From: Eggerthella sp. YY7918
GTDB lineage: Bacteria; Actinomycetota; Coriobacteriia; Coriobacteriales; Eggerthellaceae
Direction of reading: 5' to 3'
Length of the DNA stretch: 64,000 nucleotides
NCBI RefSeq assembly: GCF_000270285.1
Contig: NC_015738.1
Span: forward strand, 1,736,001-1,800,000
The notes under the pieces were generated by a model that did no database searches, was not told where the DNA came from, and saw only the letters and a program-made list of their open reading frames with translations. The translations under genes and the position numbers were made by a program. Within the stretch, counting starts at the first letter, position 1, and each line of letters opens with the position of its first letter. Positions 35,696-45,195 of the stretch are shown here, one piece after another.

Positions 35696-36664
35696 ATGCA
35701 TATGGGTATGAAGCCGAACTATACGATCCACGACGTACACATCGTGCCGGGCGAAACGAGCCTGTTCGATTTCGATGAGCGTTACGGCGGAAAGTTGTCG
35801 CACTCTCAATACTACATCGAACCGTACGGCCCCTTCGAGCACAACGAGATGCTCGACACCTTCTATATCGATGCAGGCAACGAGATGTGCTACCACGAAC
35901 ACGAGCGTGGCGCGGAAACGTTTTTGGTGGACGGCGGTTCCGTTCAACTGGAGATATGCGGCAAAAAGTGCATCCTCACCAAGGGGGACATCGTGCACCT
36001 TCCCCCCTTCCTTCCCCACAAATTCATTTGGCTGGAAGAAGGCACCATCTGGCGCGAGCTGTTCCAGCAGATGCGCATGGCCGATGAATGCATGGAAGGC
36101 TTGCGCTTCAAGGAATATCACAAAGACGAGTTCGACATGTCCAAAGACGGCCAGAGCACCAATAGTCTCTACTACGACTATAAGCCGGTGACGGTCGAGG
36201 TCCCGAAAGAGGAAATGTACCACGTACGCCCCTATGACATGGGACTTTCGGTGTTCAACTTCCCCGGTATCGAACTGCGCCAAAAGGTCGGCCGCTGGGA
36301 GACCAAAGGCCACAAGGAGATTTGGCAGCTTTTGCTGGATCCGGGATATGAACTGAGCTGGAGCTTCCGCAGCCCCTTCTATGGCCTGTTCATTGTGCAG
36401 GAAGGCGAAGTGGACGTACGCATTGACGGCATGGATCCGTTTACGGCCAAAGAACGCGACATTCTGCATATCCCCAATTACGTTGCAGGAGAGATCACCG
36501 CTCCCAACGGTGCGGTGCTGTTCGACTACAACTGCGAAGGGTTCGGGCTGCGCGCCCTCGAAGAGCTTCAGTCGCTTGCCACGTTTGCACCTGAGCGTTT
36601 GGCAGACGAGGCGGAGGCCATTTTGGAAAAGAATCAGTGCTTCGTGCGCGGACGCTTGAAGTAG
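35696..36664 (+). CDS. Two-domain cupin protein
   Basis: A 322-residue protein with two beta-barrel cupin domains. The first holds the metal-binding pattern EMCYHEHERGAETFLVDGG followed by LPPFLPHKFIW; the second covers about residues 190-280 (ELSWSFRSPFYGLFIVQEGE, then PNYVAGEITAPNG) and lacks most histidines. It is co-transcribed with an MFS carrier 10 bases downstream, suggesting that it acts on a compound imported or exported by that carrier. The ATG at 35696 follows GAGGAG at 5 bases. The frame stays open far upstream (to 34760), but that part lies opposite the helicase gene and is not coding. The substrate is unknown; cupin dioxygenase or isomerase roles are possible, though oxygen is unlikely in an anaerobe. 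Confidence 0.85.
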   Translation: MHMGMKPNYTIHDVHIVPGETSLFDFDERYGGKLSHSQYYIEPYGPFEHNEMLDTFYIDAGNEMCYHEHERGAETFLVDGGSVQLEICGKKCILTKGDIVHLPPFLPHKFIWLEEGTIWRELFQQMRMADECMEGLRFKEYHKDEFDMSKDGQSTNSLYYDYKPVTVEVPKEEMYHVRPYDMGLSVFNFPGIELRQKVGRWETKGHKEIWQLLLDPGYELSWSFRSPFYGLFIVQEGEVDVRIDGMDPFTAKERDILHIPNYVAGEITAPNGAVLFDYNCEGFGLRALEELQSLATFAPERLADEAEAILEKNQCFVRGRLK

Positions 36665-36674
36665 GAGGACGAAA

Positions 36675-37901
36675 GTGAAGACGTTTGCCACGAAGGGCAC
36701 CCTCAAACTTGCCATTCTCTCCACCATCGCCATCGCACAGGCCGACACCATCGCATCGGTCATGCTTTCCGACATCGCAGCGGCGTTTCCCGATGCTTCC
36801 ACCATGGCCGTGCAGTACGTCATGCAGTCCGCCATGATTGGCGCATTTGCCATTTCGCTGCTCATGAGCGTTATGACGACACGCTTCCGCAAGAAGCCTA
36901 TGATTTTGGCGGGCCTTGTCGCCATCTTCCTGGGCGGCCTCATTCCCCTTATCAACCACTCGTCCATTGCCATTTTGGATGTGTGCGGGTTCTTGGTGGG
37001 CGCCGGTCAAGGCTTTCTTGTGCCGCTTTTGGGAGCCTTGGTGCTGGAGAGTTTCGAAGGTCGCGAACGCCAGCGCATGATTGGCCTGAACACGACGTTT
37101 CTTACCGGTGGTGCGGCACTTTTGCTGCTCATCGCGGGTCCTGTATGCATGACAGGCTGGGTGAACGTGTACTATATCTATTTGTTGTCCGTTCCCGTAT
37201 TCATCATCGCATTTCTGTTTTTGCCGATGGACGAGAAGCCCCGGCCTTTGCCACGCGCTGAGCGCACGGCCGCTGAAAAGGCACCCATTCCGGTACTCGG
37301 CTGGATTCAGTGCGCCATCATCGTGCTCATGAGCGTGGCTTATGCGGTTTTTCCGCTCAACCTCTCGTTCTTCGTGACGGCGCACGGCTTTGGCGATGCG
37401 ACGTCGGTCAGCATCGGCATGACCACCATCACCGTAGTGAGCGCGCTTGTAGGTCTTATCCTGCCGCAGCTCATTAAGCTGAGTCGTCTGTATTTGTGCA
37501 CCTTAGGCTGCGCGTTCGGACTTTGCGCTGCCCTGCTTGTCATCTTCTCGCAGAACATCGCCATGGTGTATGCCGGCACCGTGCTAGCTGGCATCTTCTT
37601 CGGCATCAACATGACAAGCCCAGGCTATTACGTGAGCCGCATCTGTACGGCGGCGCAGTACGGTCCCACCTACTCGCTTGCCACCAGCGTCAATTACCTC
37701 GGCATCATCTTGAGTCCGGTTATCCTCAGCTTCATCACCACCGCCTGGGGCGGCAATGCCGAGGTAGCCACAAACGCCTTCATTACCGGTGCCGGCATGT
37801 TCGCCCTTGTGCTGGTGATCAACATTATCTGGAATGCATACTTAACCAAGAAGCTGCCCGCCGACGAAACCTTCGTCGATAAGATAATCGCTGAACGATA
37901 G
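36675..37901 (+). CDS. Major facilitator superfamily transporter
   Basis: A 408-residue polytopic protein with about 12 hydrophobic segments and the MFS-type cytoplasmic loop between helices 2 and 3 (MTTRFRKKPMILAG). The central charged loop is DEKPRPLPRAERTAAEK. The GTG start at 36675 follows AGGAGGACGAAA. It is second gene of the bicupin operon and is followed by a strong terminator. The substrate is probably linked to that of the cupin protein. Members of this carrier family are frequent next to catabolic enzymes in this bacterial group. Confidence 0.9.
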   Translation: MKTFATKGTLKLAILSTIAIAQADTIASVMLSDIAAAFPDASTMAVQYVMQSAMIGAFAISLLMSVMTTRFRKKPMILAGLVAIFLGGLIPLINHSSIAILDVCGFLVGAGQGFLVPLLGALVLESFEGRERQRMIGLNTTFLTGGAALLLLIAGPVCMTGWVNVYYIYLLSVPVFIIAFLFLPMDEKPRPLPRAERTAAEKAPIPVLGWIQCAIIVLMSVAYAVFPLNLSFFVTAHGFGDATSVSIGMTTITVVSALVGLILPQLIKLSRLYLCTLGCAFGLCAALLVIFSQNIAMVYAGTVLAGIFFGINMTSPGYYVSRICTAAQYGPTYSLATSVNYLGIILSPVILSFITTAWGGNAEVATNAFITGAGMFALVLVINIIWNAYLTKKLPADETFVDKIIAER

Positions 37902-37935
37902 CAGTTAAAAACGCGCCTCTCAAGGTCCTACACGA

Positions 37936-37969
37936 AGCCCCCGGAGCTCAAAGCAACCGGGGGCTTTTT
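37936..37969 (+). terminator. Terminator of the bicupin-MFS operon
   Basis: AGCCCCCGG (37936-37944) pairs perfectly with CCGGGGGCT (37957-37965), followed by TTTTTG. Confidence 0.9.
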
Positions 37970-38055
37970 GTCGTTCCATCGTTGTGCGTGCCATTTCTAT
38001 CCTACGTATCGCAACGTTTTATCAGTAGTGTCCTTTCGCATTCGCATCATATTTC

Positions 38056-38071
38056 GATGGTATACTCCATC
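38056..38071 (+). promoter_or_regulatory. Palindromic operator over the -10 of the antitoxin gene
   Basis: GATGGTATACTCCATC: 5-base arms GATGG/CCATC flank the -10 TATACT (38061-38066). It lies 24 bases before the antitoxin ATG and fits autoregulation, as is usual for toxin-antitoxin loci. Confidence 0.5.
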
Positions 38072-38095
38072 AAAAGAGAAAGCGAGGTGCGATAA

Positions 38096-38281
38096 ATGAC
38101 CGAACAGCAGATGAATGAATATATTGAAGAGGCGGCGAGTTCACTTGCTGTAGAGGGCATGATCATGACCGACAACGAAAAAGAGAATCTTCGAAAAATC
38201 GGTCGCGGCGAACTTACCTTCTCTGAACTTATCAATCGCTATATTGCGGAAGCAAAAGAAATTGGCCGTAACCATGCCTGA
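38096..38281 (+). CDS. VbhA-like antitoxin
   Basis: A 61-residue protein like VbhA, the antitoxin that blocks Fic AMP-transferases. Helices are predicted throughout, and the sequence LRKIGRGELTFSELINRYI matches the family's second half. VbhA-type antitoxins inhibit Fic proteins by an (S/T)xxxE(G/N) motif; here SSLAVEGM (about residues 15-22) has the right form. The ATG follows GAGGTGCGATAA. The gene overlaps the start of a truncated fic frame by 8 bases (ATGCCTGA), the usual coupling of antitoxin and toxin. Confidence 0.75.
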   Translation: MTEQQMNEYIEEAASSLAVEGMIMTDNEKENLRKIGRGELTFSELINRYIAEAKEIGRNHA

Positions 38282-38408
38282 CGATTATGATTACTCATAC
38301 GATGCCGACGATTCGTATCTCTATTCAGGCACTGATGTTTATATAAATCAAGCCCGCGAATGCAAATCTGCGGGCTTGATTGTGATTACGTCCCTTAATC
38401 GCGCGTGA
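38274..38408 (+). pseudogene. Truncated fic toxin gene
   Basis: An open frame of 44 codons overlapping the antitoxin stop. Its first about 25 residues (YDADDSYLYSGTDVYIN) resemble the N-terminus of Fic proteins of the VbhT class, where a Y-x-PGTDVLxN phrase precedes the Fic core. The Fic catalytic motif HPFREGNGR is absent. After residue 25 the frame runs into the ettA terminator stem and overlaps the ettA stop by 14 bases. The toxin body has therefore been deleted, probably by a recombination event that joined it to the 3' end of ettA, leaving an orphan antitoxin. Confidence 0.7.
38346..38381 (-). terminator. Terminator-like hairpin of ettA
   Basis: AATCAAGCCCGC (38346-38357) pairs perfectly with GCGGGCTTGATT (38370-38381), a 12-base stem 14 bases past the ettA stop. 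It also lies inside the truncated fic frame. Confidence 0.7.
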
Positions 38409-40074
38409 GTTTGCGATGGATGCGGTGGGGTTTGGCGGCTTCTTCGCCGAGGCGTTCGATACGGTTTTTCTGGTAGTCGTCGAAGTTGCCCTCAAACCAG
38501 AACCAGCGACCTGGATTTTCATCGTCGCCTTCCCAAGCCAGAATATGTGTGGCGATACGGTCGAGGAACCAACGGTCGTGGCTTGTCACTACCACGCACC
38601 CCGGGAAGGCCAACAGCGCCTCTTCCAGACTTTCAAGCGTCTCCACGTCCAAATCGTTGGTGGGCTCGTCAAGCAGCAACAGATTGCCGCCCTGCTTCAA
38701 CGTGAGCGCCAAATTCAGACGGTTGCGCTCGCCGCCGGAAAGCACCCCTGCCGGCTTTTGCTGGTCGGGTCCTTTAAACCCGAAGCTCGCCACATAGGCG
38801 CGACTTGGAATTTCCGACTCGCCCACCTTCATGTAGTCAAGCCCATCGGAGACGACTTCCCACACATTCTTCTTCGGATCGATGCCGGAGCGGTTCTGGT
38901 CGACGTAGGAAATCTGCACGGTTTCGCCGATGTCGAGCGTCCCGCCTGTGAGCGGCTCAAGCCCCACAATCGCTTTAAACAAGGTGGTCTTGCCTACCCC
39001 ATTCGGGCCGATCACGCCCACGATACCGCCCTGCGGCAACGTGAATGAAAGGTCGTCGATCAACACGCGTTCGCCGAACGTCTTGCGCACATGTGTTGCC
39101 TCAATCACCTTCGCACCCAAACGGGGCGGTACGGGAATTTGAATGTCCGACACGCTCATCTTTTCAAACGAGCTCGCTTCGGAGGCCATCTGCTCAAACC
39201 GCTCGATACGCGCCTTGCTTTTCGCCTGACGCGCTTTGGGAGACGACCGCACCCAGTCGAGCTCGGAGCGCAAGCGCTTCGCAAGTTTCGCCTCGCGCTG
39301 ACCTTGCGCTTCAAGGCGGGCGGCCTTCGTTTCCAAATAGGTGGAGTAGTTGCCCTTGTAGGGATACAAGTGTCCGCGATCGACTTCGCAAATCCACTCG
39401 GCCACGTTATCCAAGAAGTAGCGGTCGTGCGTCACAGCCAACACTGCCCCTGGATAGCGGTGCAAGAACTGCTCAAGCCACAGCACCGATTCGGCATCCA
39501 GATGATTGGTTGGTTCGTCAAGGAGCAGCAGATCAGGCGCCTCCAACAACAGGCGGCACAGCGCTACACGACGTCGCTCGCCGCCGGAAAGCACGTTTAC
39601 CGGCATGTCGGGATCGGGACACTGCAGCGCATCCATGGCCTGGGAGAGCTGGCTGTCCAAATCCCACCCGTTTGCCGCGTCGATTTCATCTTGGAGCGTT
39701 CCCATTTCATCCATAAGGGCATCGTAGTCGGCATCAGGCGAGGCCATTTCTTCGCCGATAGCGTTAAAGCGCGCCACCTTCGCAAGCACCTCGCCGAACG
39801 CCTGCTCGATGTTCTCAAGCACGGTTTTATCCTCGTCAAGTGGTGGCTCCTGCTCAAGAATGCCGACAGTGTAACCGGGGGTCAGGCGCGCGTCTCCGTT
39901 GGAAACCTCTTCGATGCCTGCCATGATCTTCAGCAGCGTCGACTTACCCATGCCATTGGGACCCACCACGCCAATTTTCGCGCCGGGATAAAACGACAGC
40001 GTCACATCATCGAGAATGACCTTATCGCCGTGCGCCTTGCGCGCCTGATACATCTGGTAAATAAATTCTGCCAT
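38395..40074 (-). CDS. ettA: EttA-type ABC-F translation factor
   Basis: A 559-residue ABC-F ATPase with two nucleotide domains and no membrane part. Walker A motifs are GPNGMGKST (residues about 37-45) and GPNGVGKTT; signatures are LSGGERRRVALCRL and LSGGERNRLNLALTL. The linker between them is rich in charged residues (RSSPKARQAKSKARIERFEQM). The N-terminus AEFIYQMYQARKAHGDKVIL is typical of EttA, which binds the ribosomal E site and gates translation according to ADP/ATP ratio. The length and the arm region fit EttA rather than antibiotic-protection ABC-F proteins. It is convergent with the fic remnant. Confidence 0.95.
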   Translation of the reverse strand: MAEFIYQMYQARKAHGDKVILDDVTLSFYPGAKIGVVGPNGMGKSTLLKIMAGIEEVSNGDARLTPGYTVGILEQEPPLDEDKTVLENIEQAFGEVLAKVARFNAIGEEMASPDADYDALMDEMGTLQDEIDAANGWDLDSQLSQAMDALQCPDPDMPVNVLSGGERRRVALCRLLLEAPDLLLLDEPTNHLDAESVLWLEQFLHRYPGAVLAVTHDRYFLDNVAEWICEVDRGHLYPYKGNYSTYLETKAARLEAQGQREAKLAKRLRSELDWVRSSPKARQAKSKARIERFEQMASEASSFEKMSVSDIQIPVPPRLGAKVIEATHVRKTFGERVLIDDLSFTLPQGGIVGVIGPNGVGKTTLFKAIVGLEPLTGGTLDIGETVQISYVDQNRSGIDPKKNVWEVVSDGLDYMKVGESEIPSRAYVASFGFKGPDQQKPAGVLSGGERNRLNLALTLKQGGNLLLLDEPTNDLDVETLESLEEALLAFPGCVVVTSHDRWFLDRIATHILAWEGDDENPGRWFWFEGNFDDYQKNRIERLGEEAAKPHRIHRKLTRD

Positions 40075-40098
40075 GGTGCTCCTTTTCGATTACCTATT

Positions 40099-41658
40099 CT
40101 ATTTGCTTAACGTATGAGAGAGATCACGTACGGTCCGCTCGCCAAGGTCGATAAGCTCCTGACGATTGTGCGTACCGGTTTTCGCGTAAATACGACGCAA
40201 GTGCGTATCAACCGTGCTCTTAGAAATGAAGAATTCGGCCGCTATGCGCTCGCCGGTACGTCCCTTGAGTGCGAGGGGCAAGATTTCCGCTTCGCGCTTG
40301 GAAAGTCCGCATGTCTCGACGATATATGCGCACGCTTCGTCAAAACGATCGACCGTATGCACGATGATCGAAAGCGACCGAAAATCGCGCTCGGTAAACA
40401 AAAAGAGGTAGGCGAACAGCACGATAAGCCCAGCGCAGGAGGCCACCGCATAGGGCACCTGCCCCGCTGGCTCCAAAAGCTCGATGCCGTTGCCCAACAC
40501 AATGCCCGCCATTTCGCCCACATAGAGAAAGGTGAAACCCCGCGCGAAGGCAAGAGCGGCATCCTGTCCGGTAATTTTCGACATAACCAAGAAAAGCGAG
40601 ATGAGCACACAGGTGAGTCCTAAATAACCAGCCAGGACGATGGATTCGCCCGGCACCCCAAAGGAACCCAACACGGGCACGAACAAAAACCCCGTGAGCA
40701 TGACAAGCGCCGAAAGACGATATACGTTATCCAGGGGACCCTCCGCGCCCGCTTCGGCTTCGCTGGTTTCCGCAAATACGCCCGCTGCTAAAAACTGAAG
40801 GGCGGCTACACAAAAAAGTGCAAGCAAAAGCAAGCTCGCCAGAAAGGCAGGCGTTGAAGCCATGCCGGGCTCCGAGGCGAAAGTTTCCATGAAACCCGCC
40901 GCAAGTCCGAACAACGCCGTTCCCGCAACGATCTTCCGCGAGAGACGCACGGTTTCCTCCCGCTGCTCCTTGGTAGCAAACAAATCGCCAAACGAAAGTG
41001 CGCCGCGGGATGAGCTCGTGGCGGCATTCGCCTTCACAGTAAGAGACTCGGCATGGTCCGACGCGCTCACTGCAAGACGATTGAGCGCATACGCGCTACC
41101 AAGCGGCGCAAACTTAAGCAGAATAAGAGCAACAGATGTGGGAATTAAAGCCATGACAAGGCAAAGGACAGCAGCAGCGGCCGAAGCAATAAACACCGCA
41201 CGAACCGAATGCTGTACCGAACGACTTCCTAAAGCGCGGCCCCATGCCGCAAGCATGAAGCCCGAGGGCACGCCCACGAGCACGCTTTCCACCACGATAC
41301 CACGCCCGCCTGCGTCGATGAGCACGCTGGCAAGCGATCCAACCACCAAAAGACACGCGTAGCACCATACAAGAGGCTGCGCCAACAGCGCATCGCGGGC
41401 CCGAACGGATGCCACTTGCAGCAGAGCAAACGCAACCACCATACACAGAAGCGTCCCAAACAAATCGGCGCGCTCAAATGCAAACGGTCCCTCGCCAAAC
41501 GCACGGTTTGCCCCCAGGTAAAACAGCGAGAAGATGAACGCCTGATTGCAGGCAAATCCCGCAACAACCGAAAAGGAGCCAGCACGCTGTGTCTGGTCGG
41601 CAGCTAAGCTGCTTCGCACGCTCTCCTCCTTCTTCATCGGTTGTAGGGATTGCTTCAT
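40099..41658 (-). CDS. LuxR-type regulator with multi-helix membrane domain
   Basis: A 519-residue protein: the N-terminal about 440 residues contain around 12 hydrophobic segments, and the C-terminus is a LuxR helix-turn-helix (LPLALKGRTGERIAAEF, then STVDTHLRRIYAKTGTHNRQ). This MFS-like sensor plus LuxR arrangement is strongly expanded in Eggerthella and relatives, often next to respiratory or transport genes. The start was set at the ATG at 41658 (MKQSLQPMKK); an ATG at 41637 is also possible, and neither has a strong ribosome site. Its nearest neighbours, ettA downstream and the glycan cluster upstream, give no clear target. Confidence 0.88.
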   Translation of the reverse strand: MKQSLQPMKKEESVRSSLAADQTQRAGSFSVVAGFACNQAFIFSLFYLGANRAFGEGPFAFERADLFGTLLCMVVAFALLQVASVRARDALLAQPLVWCYACLLVVGSLASVLIDAGGRGIVVESVLVGVPSGFMLAAWGRALGSRSVQHSVRAVFIASAAAAVLCLVMALIPTSVALILLKFAPLGSAYALNRLAVSASDHAESLTVKANAATSSSRGALSFGDLFATKEQREETVRLSRKIVAGTALFGLAAGFMETFASEPGMASTPAFLASLLLLALFCVAALQFLAAGVFAETSEAEAGAEGPLDNVYRLSALVMLTGFLFVPVLGSFGVPGESIVLAGYLGLTCVLISLFLVMSKITGQDAALAFARGFTFLYVGEMAGIVLGNGIELLEPAGQVPYAVASCAGLIVLFAYLFLFTERDFRSLSIIVHTVDRFDEACAYIVETCGLSKREAEILPLALKGRTGERIAAEFFISKSTVDTHLRRIYAKTGTHNRQELIDLGERTVRDLSHTLSK

Positions 41659-41763
41659 GATACCAGACAGCCATTCGCTACAGAGGGTACCGACACCTTC
41701 GCCCATAAATCGGATAGGAGAAAAAAGGATGATTCATGCGATACTGCATTGACAAACCGCTCA

Positions 41764-43080
41764 TTATTCTTGTTTTGCTGTACTTCTTACTCCCAATGCA
41801 AAACATATACAAAAAATCACGGTGAGCAGGACCATCGAAAAGAAATACGTCCATGCGGCCCCCGTGATACCAAAATTCGTCACAGACCACCACGATGCCA
41901 CCAGAGACAATATCGCCACTAGCACATATCCCCATATAAGCACGCGCTGATAGCGAATGATGGTAATACCTAGCGTTGCAAGAGAGGTCATAGATAAAAA
42001 ACCTCCGCCCGCTACCAAAATAATAAGTTCATCAAAATAGGGCGACACATCGGTGTTGTAGAGAAGATTTAGTACTGGCACACCAGCAACCCATGCGCAC
42101 CCCACACAGAATAGTGTTATACCCACTATCACTAAAGTAAGTCTAACAAATCGCATCCAAAACTGACGAATCTCACTGCGCCGCCATTCATCCGCAAGAT
42201 TGGCTATCATGGGGTTATATACAAACCCAGCCAACAACCCAACAACAAACACCGGCATTGCGATAAAGCCAAAGTAGGCCTGATCAGCATCACTCATAAT
42301 TGCATCAATTGCATATTTCGGAGCATTGCCTATATAGAACAACAAAAAGGCAGCAACAAATAGAGGGAAACATGCTTTGAGCAATTCTCCCACCTGTTTC
42401 TTATGCAACTCGCCTACCAAGTGCGGCAAAGCATATCGGCGCTTTACGAACGCAGTCTCTCCGAGAAAAAAGAGTGCCGTATACATGGTAGCCAAGACAA
42501 GAGCTGGAAGTAAATCACCGAACATCACAACAAACCCAGCAAAAACAAGAATTGTGGTTGCAAGGCGCATGGTGAGAACCTTGGCGCCTACATCAAGCCT
42601 ACCCTGCTGTTGGTATTCTGCGTGGTATACATCTTCAACTGCATCGACAAGTTTAAACAGACACATCACCAAAACGACGAGCGTTTTATCGAACGAGTAC
42701 CCAAAGGAAATACTGGAATATGCAAGATAGGCGCACCCTGCAACCATCATGGCGGCACTTGTTATCAAGCGGGAACACCGATATTCGCGGAAAGAAAACT
42801 GGCCAATACGATCGGTAACTTGGTACTGTCGCATACCATATTTACCAATATTCAAAAAAAGATTAGCGTTCGCATAGGCGATAGTAAAAACGCCAGCCAC
42901 CAACACGTCACATACGCGCATGAGAATGAACAGCATAATGACGGACTGAAACGCCATAAGTAATCCGGAAACAGTATTCCATATGTAGGAAGACCGTTCT
43001 ATGAGTCCACCCTCAGAAGAGTTCGTTTTGTTGGTTAATATAATTCTCTTTAATTCAACAAACCTCGATTTAGTAAACAT
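41764..43080 (-). CDS. Oligosaccharide flippase (Wzx/MATE-like)
   Basis: A 438-residue membrane protein with about 12 hydrophobic segments and the polysaccharide-transporter style start GLIERSSYIWNTVSGLLMAFQSVIMLFI. It would flip lipid-linked glycan units across the membrane. It is the last gene of the glycan cluster on the minus strand. The codon use is AT-rich, like its upstream neighbours and unlike the LuxR gene after it. No good ribosome site precedes the chosen ATG. Confidence 0.85.
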   Translation of the reverse strand: MFTKSRFVELKRIILTNKTNSSEGGLIERSSYIWNTVSGLLMAFQSVIMLFILMRVCDVLVAGVFTIAYANANLFLNIGKYGMRQYQVTDRIGQFSFREYRCSRLITSAAMMVAGCAYLAYSSISFGYSFDKTLVVLVMCLFKLVDAVEDVYHAEYQQQGRLDVGAKVLTMRLATTILVFAGFVVMFGDLLPALVLATMYTALFFLGETAFVKRRYALPHLVGELHKKQVGELLKACFPLFVAAFLLFYIGNAPKYAIDAIMSDADQAYFGFIAMPVFVVGLLAGFVYNPMIANLADEWRRSEIRQFWMRFVRLTLVIVGITLFCVGCAWVAGVPVLNLLYNTDVSPYFDELIILVAGGGFLSMTSLATLGITIIRYQRVLIWGYVLVAILSLVASWWSVTNFGITGAAWTYFFSMVLLTVIFCICFALGVRSTAKQE

Positions 43081-43119
43081 TATTTTATACGTCCATTCAA
43101 AAGAGGCTTATCAATCTCG

Positions 43120-45195
43120 CTAAGTGAACTGATATACATTAAGCAACCAGCCCCCGTAATTAACCGTAGTGAGTAACTCACAATTTAGCGAAGACTCTTT
43201 TAATTCGTTCGCAAGCATATCTCCCCACGGTAACTCAATATAGTAGACATGCTGAAACTCATCTATGCATTTCTCAACATCAGACACGGAAGAAATTGGT
43301 AAAGGATCTACGCTTGCAGTTGGGTCAGCCGTAAGTTCCCGACACTCGTTTTCTTCATTCCAGGTACTCCATAAACCAACACTATAGAATCCATAGCCTA
43401 TGATGCTATTTAAAGTGTCGCCCTCTGTCCCCCACCTATACCCATCGAAGATCATTACTTTACTATTTGCGAGATCCATTTCTGCATAAGCTTTGTCAAG
43501 CGCATCATCAAAAAAAGCGGCTTGATAGTTGTAATCGGAACACTCCAAAAACTGATTATTTGGATATCCTGCAATATTCCAAGGTAAGGTAACCAACCGC
43601 CCATTTCCCATATCAATCGAAGGAAATAAACGCAACATAACAGGATCAATGGTCCAAAAGCACTGTGCCAGCATTAGAATTCCCACGAGAACCATCGGAG
43701 CAAATCTAATCATTACATTTTTGACAACATGTAATGATAAATAGCACAAACACAATATGCCGAGTAGCTGTATAAAAAGTGCTGCTTGAGAATAATATCT
43801 AAAATTATGGTGAGTGAGATAAATGCATATCACCGCAATTGAAACAAATGCGCCAGCACCAAGCATAGCGATAACCTTGTTATTTAATAGGAGCTTCAAC
43901 AACGATCCCTTATGGACAAAAAGGAAATGGGCAACCGCAAGAAGGATAACTAATACGTATACCCATGTGAAATTGGAGAGAAAAATGGCTTTAAGCTGGT
44001 TAAGAATATACAGAGGACTAAATCCAACACCAAATAATAGTGTTCCATCAACGTAATAATGCATGCTCGCATCTTGCATGCCGGAGCCCCAGTCAATACC
44101 GCGATATAAAAGCAACCAGGATATCCCCACCAATGCAACAGATATGTAATAAAGCCAGGGAATTTTTCTGTATTGAATTACCCCTGCCATATAGTTTTCT
44201 TTTATATCATACAAAAATTGTAACAATACAAATATGGCGATCACAGGAACTGCAGTCTCACGACTATTACAGGCAATATAACAAGCGATCAAGCACAAAC
44301 AATGGTTTTTATCGTTTGCAGCCAGTATAAATAGGAGAATAGAGGCAAAGCAGAGTAGCTCAGCATTGATTTGGAATACAGCCCCGAGTACATAAGTGCT
44401 GCACGTAAACACAATCGCCGCGAAAGCACGAAAAACATTACTATTAATATTAATCGTTCTTTTTATTAGTAAATAGGAAAGTACATATATCGCACATGTG
44501 GAACAGATCCCAACAAGATGCATTGCTTCTAAGGTGCTTATATATGGTATACAATTCATGAGCAGAGCTGATAGAGCGTAGGCTCCTGCCGGATGCCCGC
44601 ACACAACAAGCCCGTCACGCCCCGATTGAAAAACATCAACAGCAGCTAATTCGGTAAAACTCGTGTAATACGCAGCACTATCCCACCTTGGCCACTGATC
44701 ACAAAACTGAACCCCGATAAGTAGAATTAAAGCAAAACCAACCCCAACGGGTAGGTTATTAAGAAGCCCCTTTCTGACTAAATGCGCCTCGGAATCCTTG
44801 AACCTAAAAAAGGATATCAGAAGCGAAGCACATTGTGCTAAAACTCCAACTGGTAAACCTATATAGAGCAGTGCGAGCGATACGCTAAACCAATCCTTCG
44901 TTAAATACAATTTCAATTCTGCAAAATTGGCGATCAGAAAAAGAAGCATGAGTACATCGATACAAACAAGAATCAACGCATTTCTTCTAACCTGCTTATC
45001 TACACTTCTTGTTGCAATCAGAAAACAGGCATAAATAATAAAGATATATGCCAGCAGCATTACAGTAATAGAAATACGGCCCACACCGTGAAGCTGCCAT
45101 ATTTGAAGAGTTAAAATTTTTAAAAGCAGGGCAATATTTTGCATCAAACCTGGCTGTTTATACCACTGGCCAGAGCATGCGCTAGACCCAGTCAT
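43120..45195 (-). CDS. Large multi-pass membrane protein, probable GT-C type glycosyltransferase
   Basis: About 691 residues with about 12 hydrophobic segments covering residues 20-530 and a C-terminal extracytoplasmic part with conserved-looking aromatic residues (DGYRWGTEGDTLNSI, GYGFYSVGLWSTWNEE). The layout of a polytopic core plus a soluble tail fits a GT-C glycosyltransferase that uses a polyprenyl-phosphate sugar. The upstream GtrB-like gene would make such a donor; the two overlap by 14 bases if the ATG at 45195 is used. A later ATG at 45144 is the alternative. I do not recognise the exact family. Confidence 0.6.
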   Translation of the reverse strand: MTGSSACSGQWYKQPGLMQNIALLLKILTLQIWQLHGVGRISITVMLLAYIFIIYACFLIATRSVDKQVRRNALILVCIDVLMLLFLIANFAELKLYLTKDWFSVSLALLYIGLPVGVLAQCASLLISFFRFKDSEAHLVRKGLLNNLPVGVGFALILLIGVQFCDQWPRWDSAAYYTSFTELAAVDVFQSGRDGLVVCGHPAGAYALSALLMNCIPYISTLEAMHLVGICSTCAIYVLSYLLIKRTININSNVFRAFAAIVFTCSTYVLGAVFQINAELLCFASILLFILAANDKNHCLCLIACYIACNSRETAVPVIAIFVLLQFLYDIKENYMAGVIQYRKIPWLYYISVALVGISWLLLYRGIDWGSGMQDASMHYYVDGTLLFGVGFSPLYILNQLKAIFLSNFTWVYVLVILLAVAHFLFVHKGSLLKLLLNNKVIAMLGAGAFVSIAVICIYLTHHNFRYYSQAALFIQLLGILCLCYLSLHVVKNVMIRFAPMVLVGILMLAQCFWTIDPVMLRLFPSIDMGNGRLVTLPWNIAGYPNNQFLECSDYNYQAAFFDDALDKAYAEMDLANSKVMIFDGYRWGTEGDTLNSIIGYGFYSVGLWSTWNEENECRELTADPTASVDPLPISSVSDVEKCIDEFQHVYYIELPWGDMLANELKESSLNCELLTTVNYGGWLLNVYQFT

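Noticed and set aside
35600-36973. A 457-codon minus-strand frame opposite the bicupin and MFS genes
   Set aside because: Antisense to two well-supported genes with ribosome sites; no family is recognisable.
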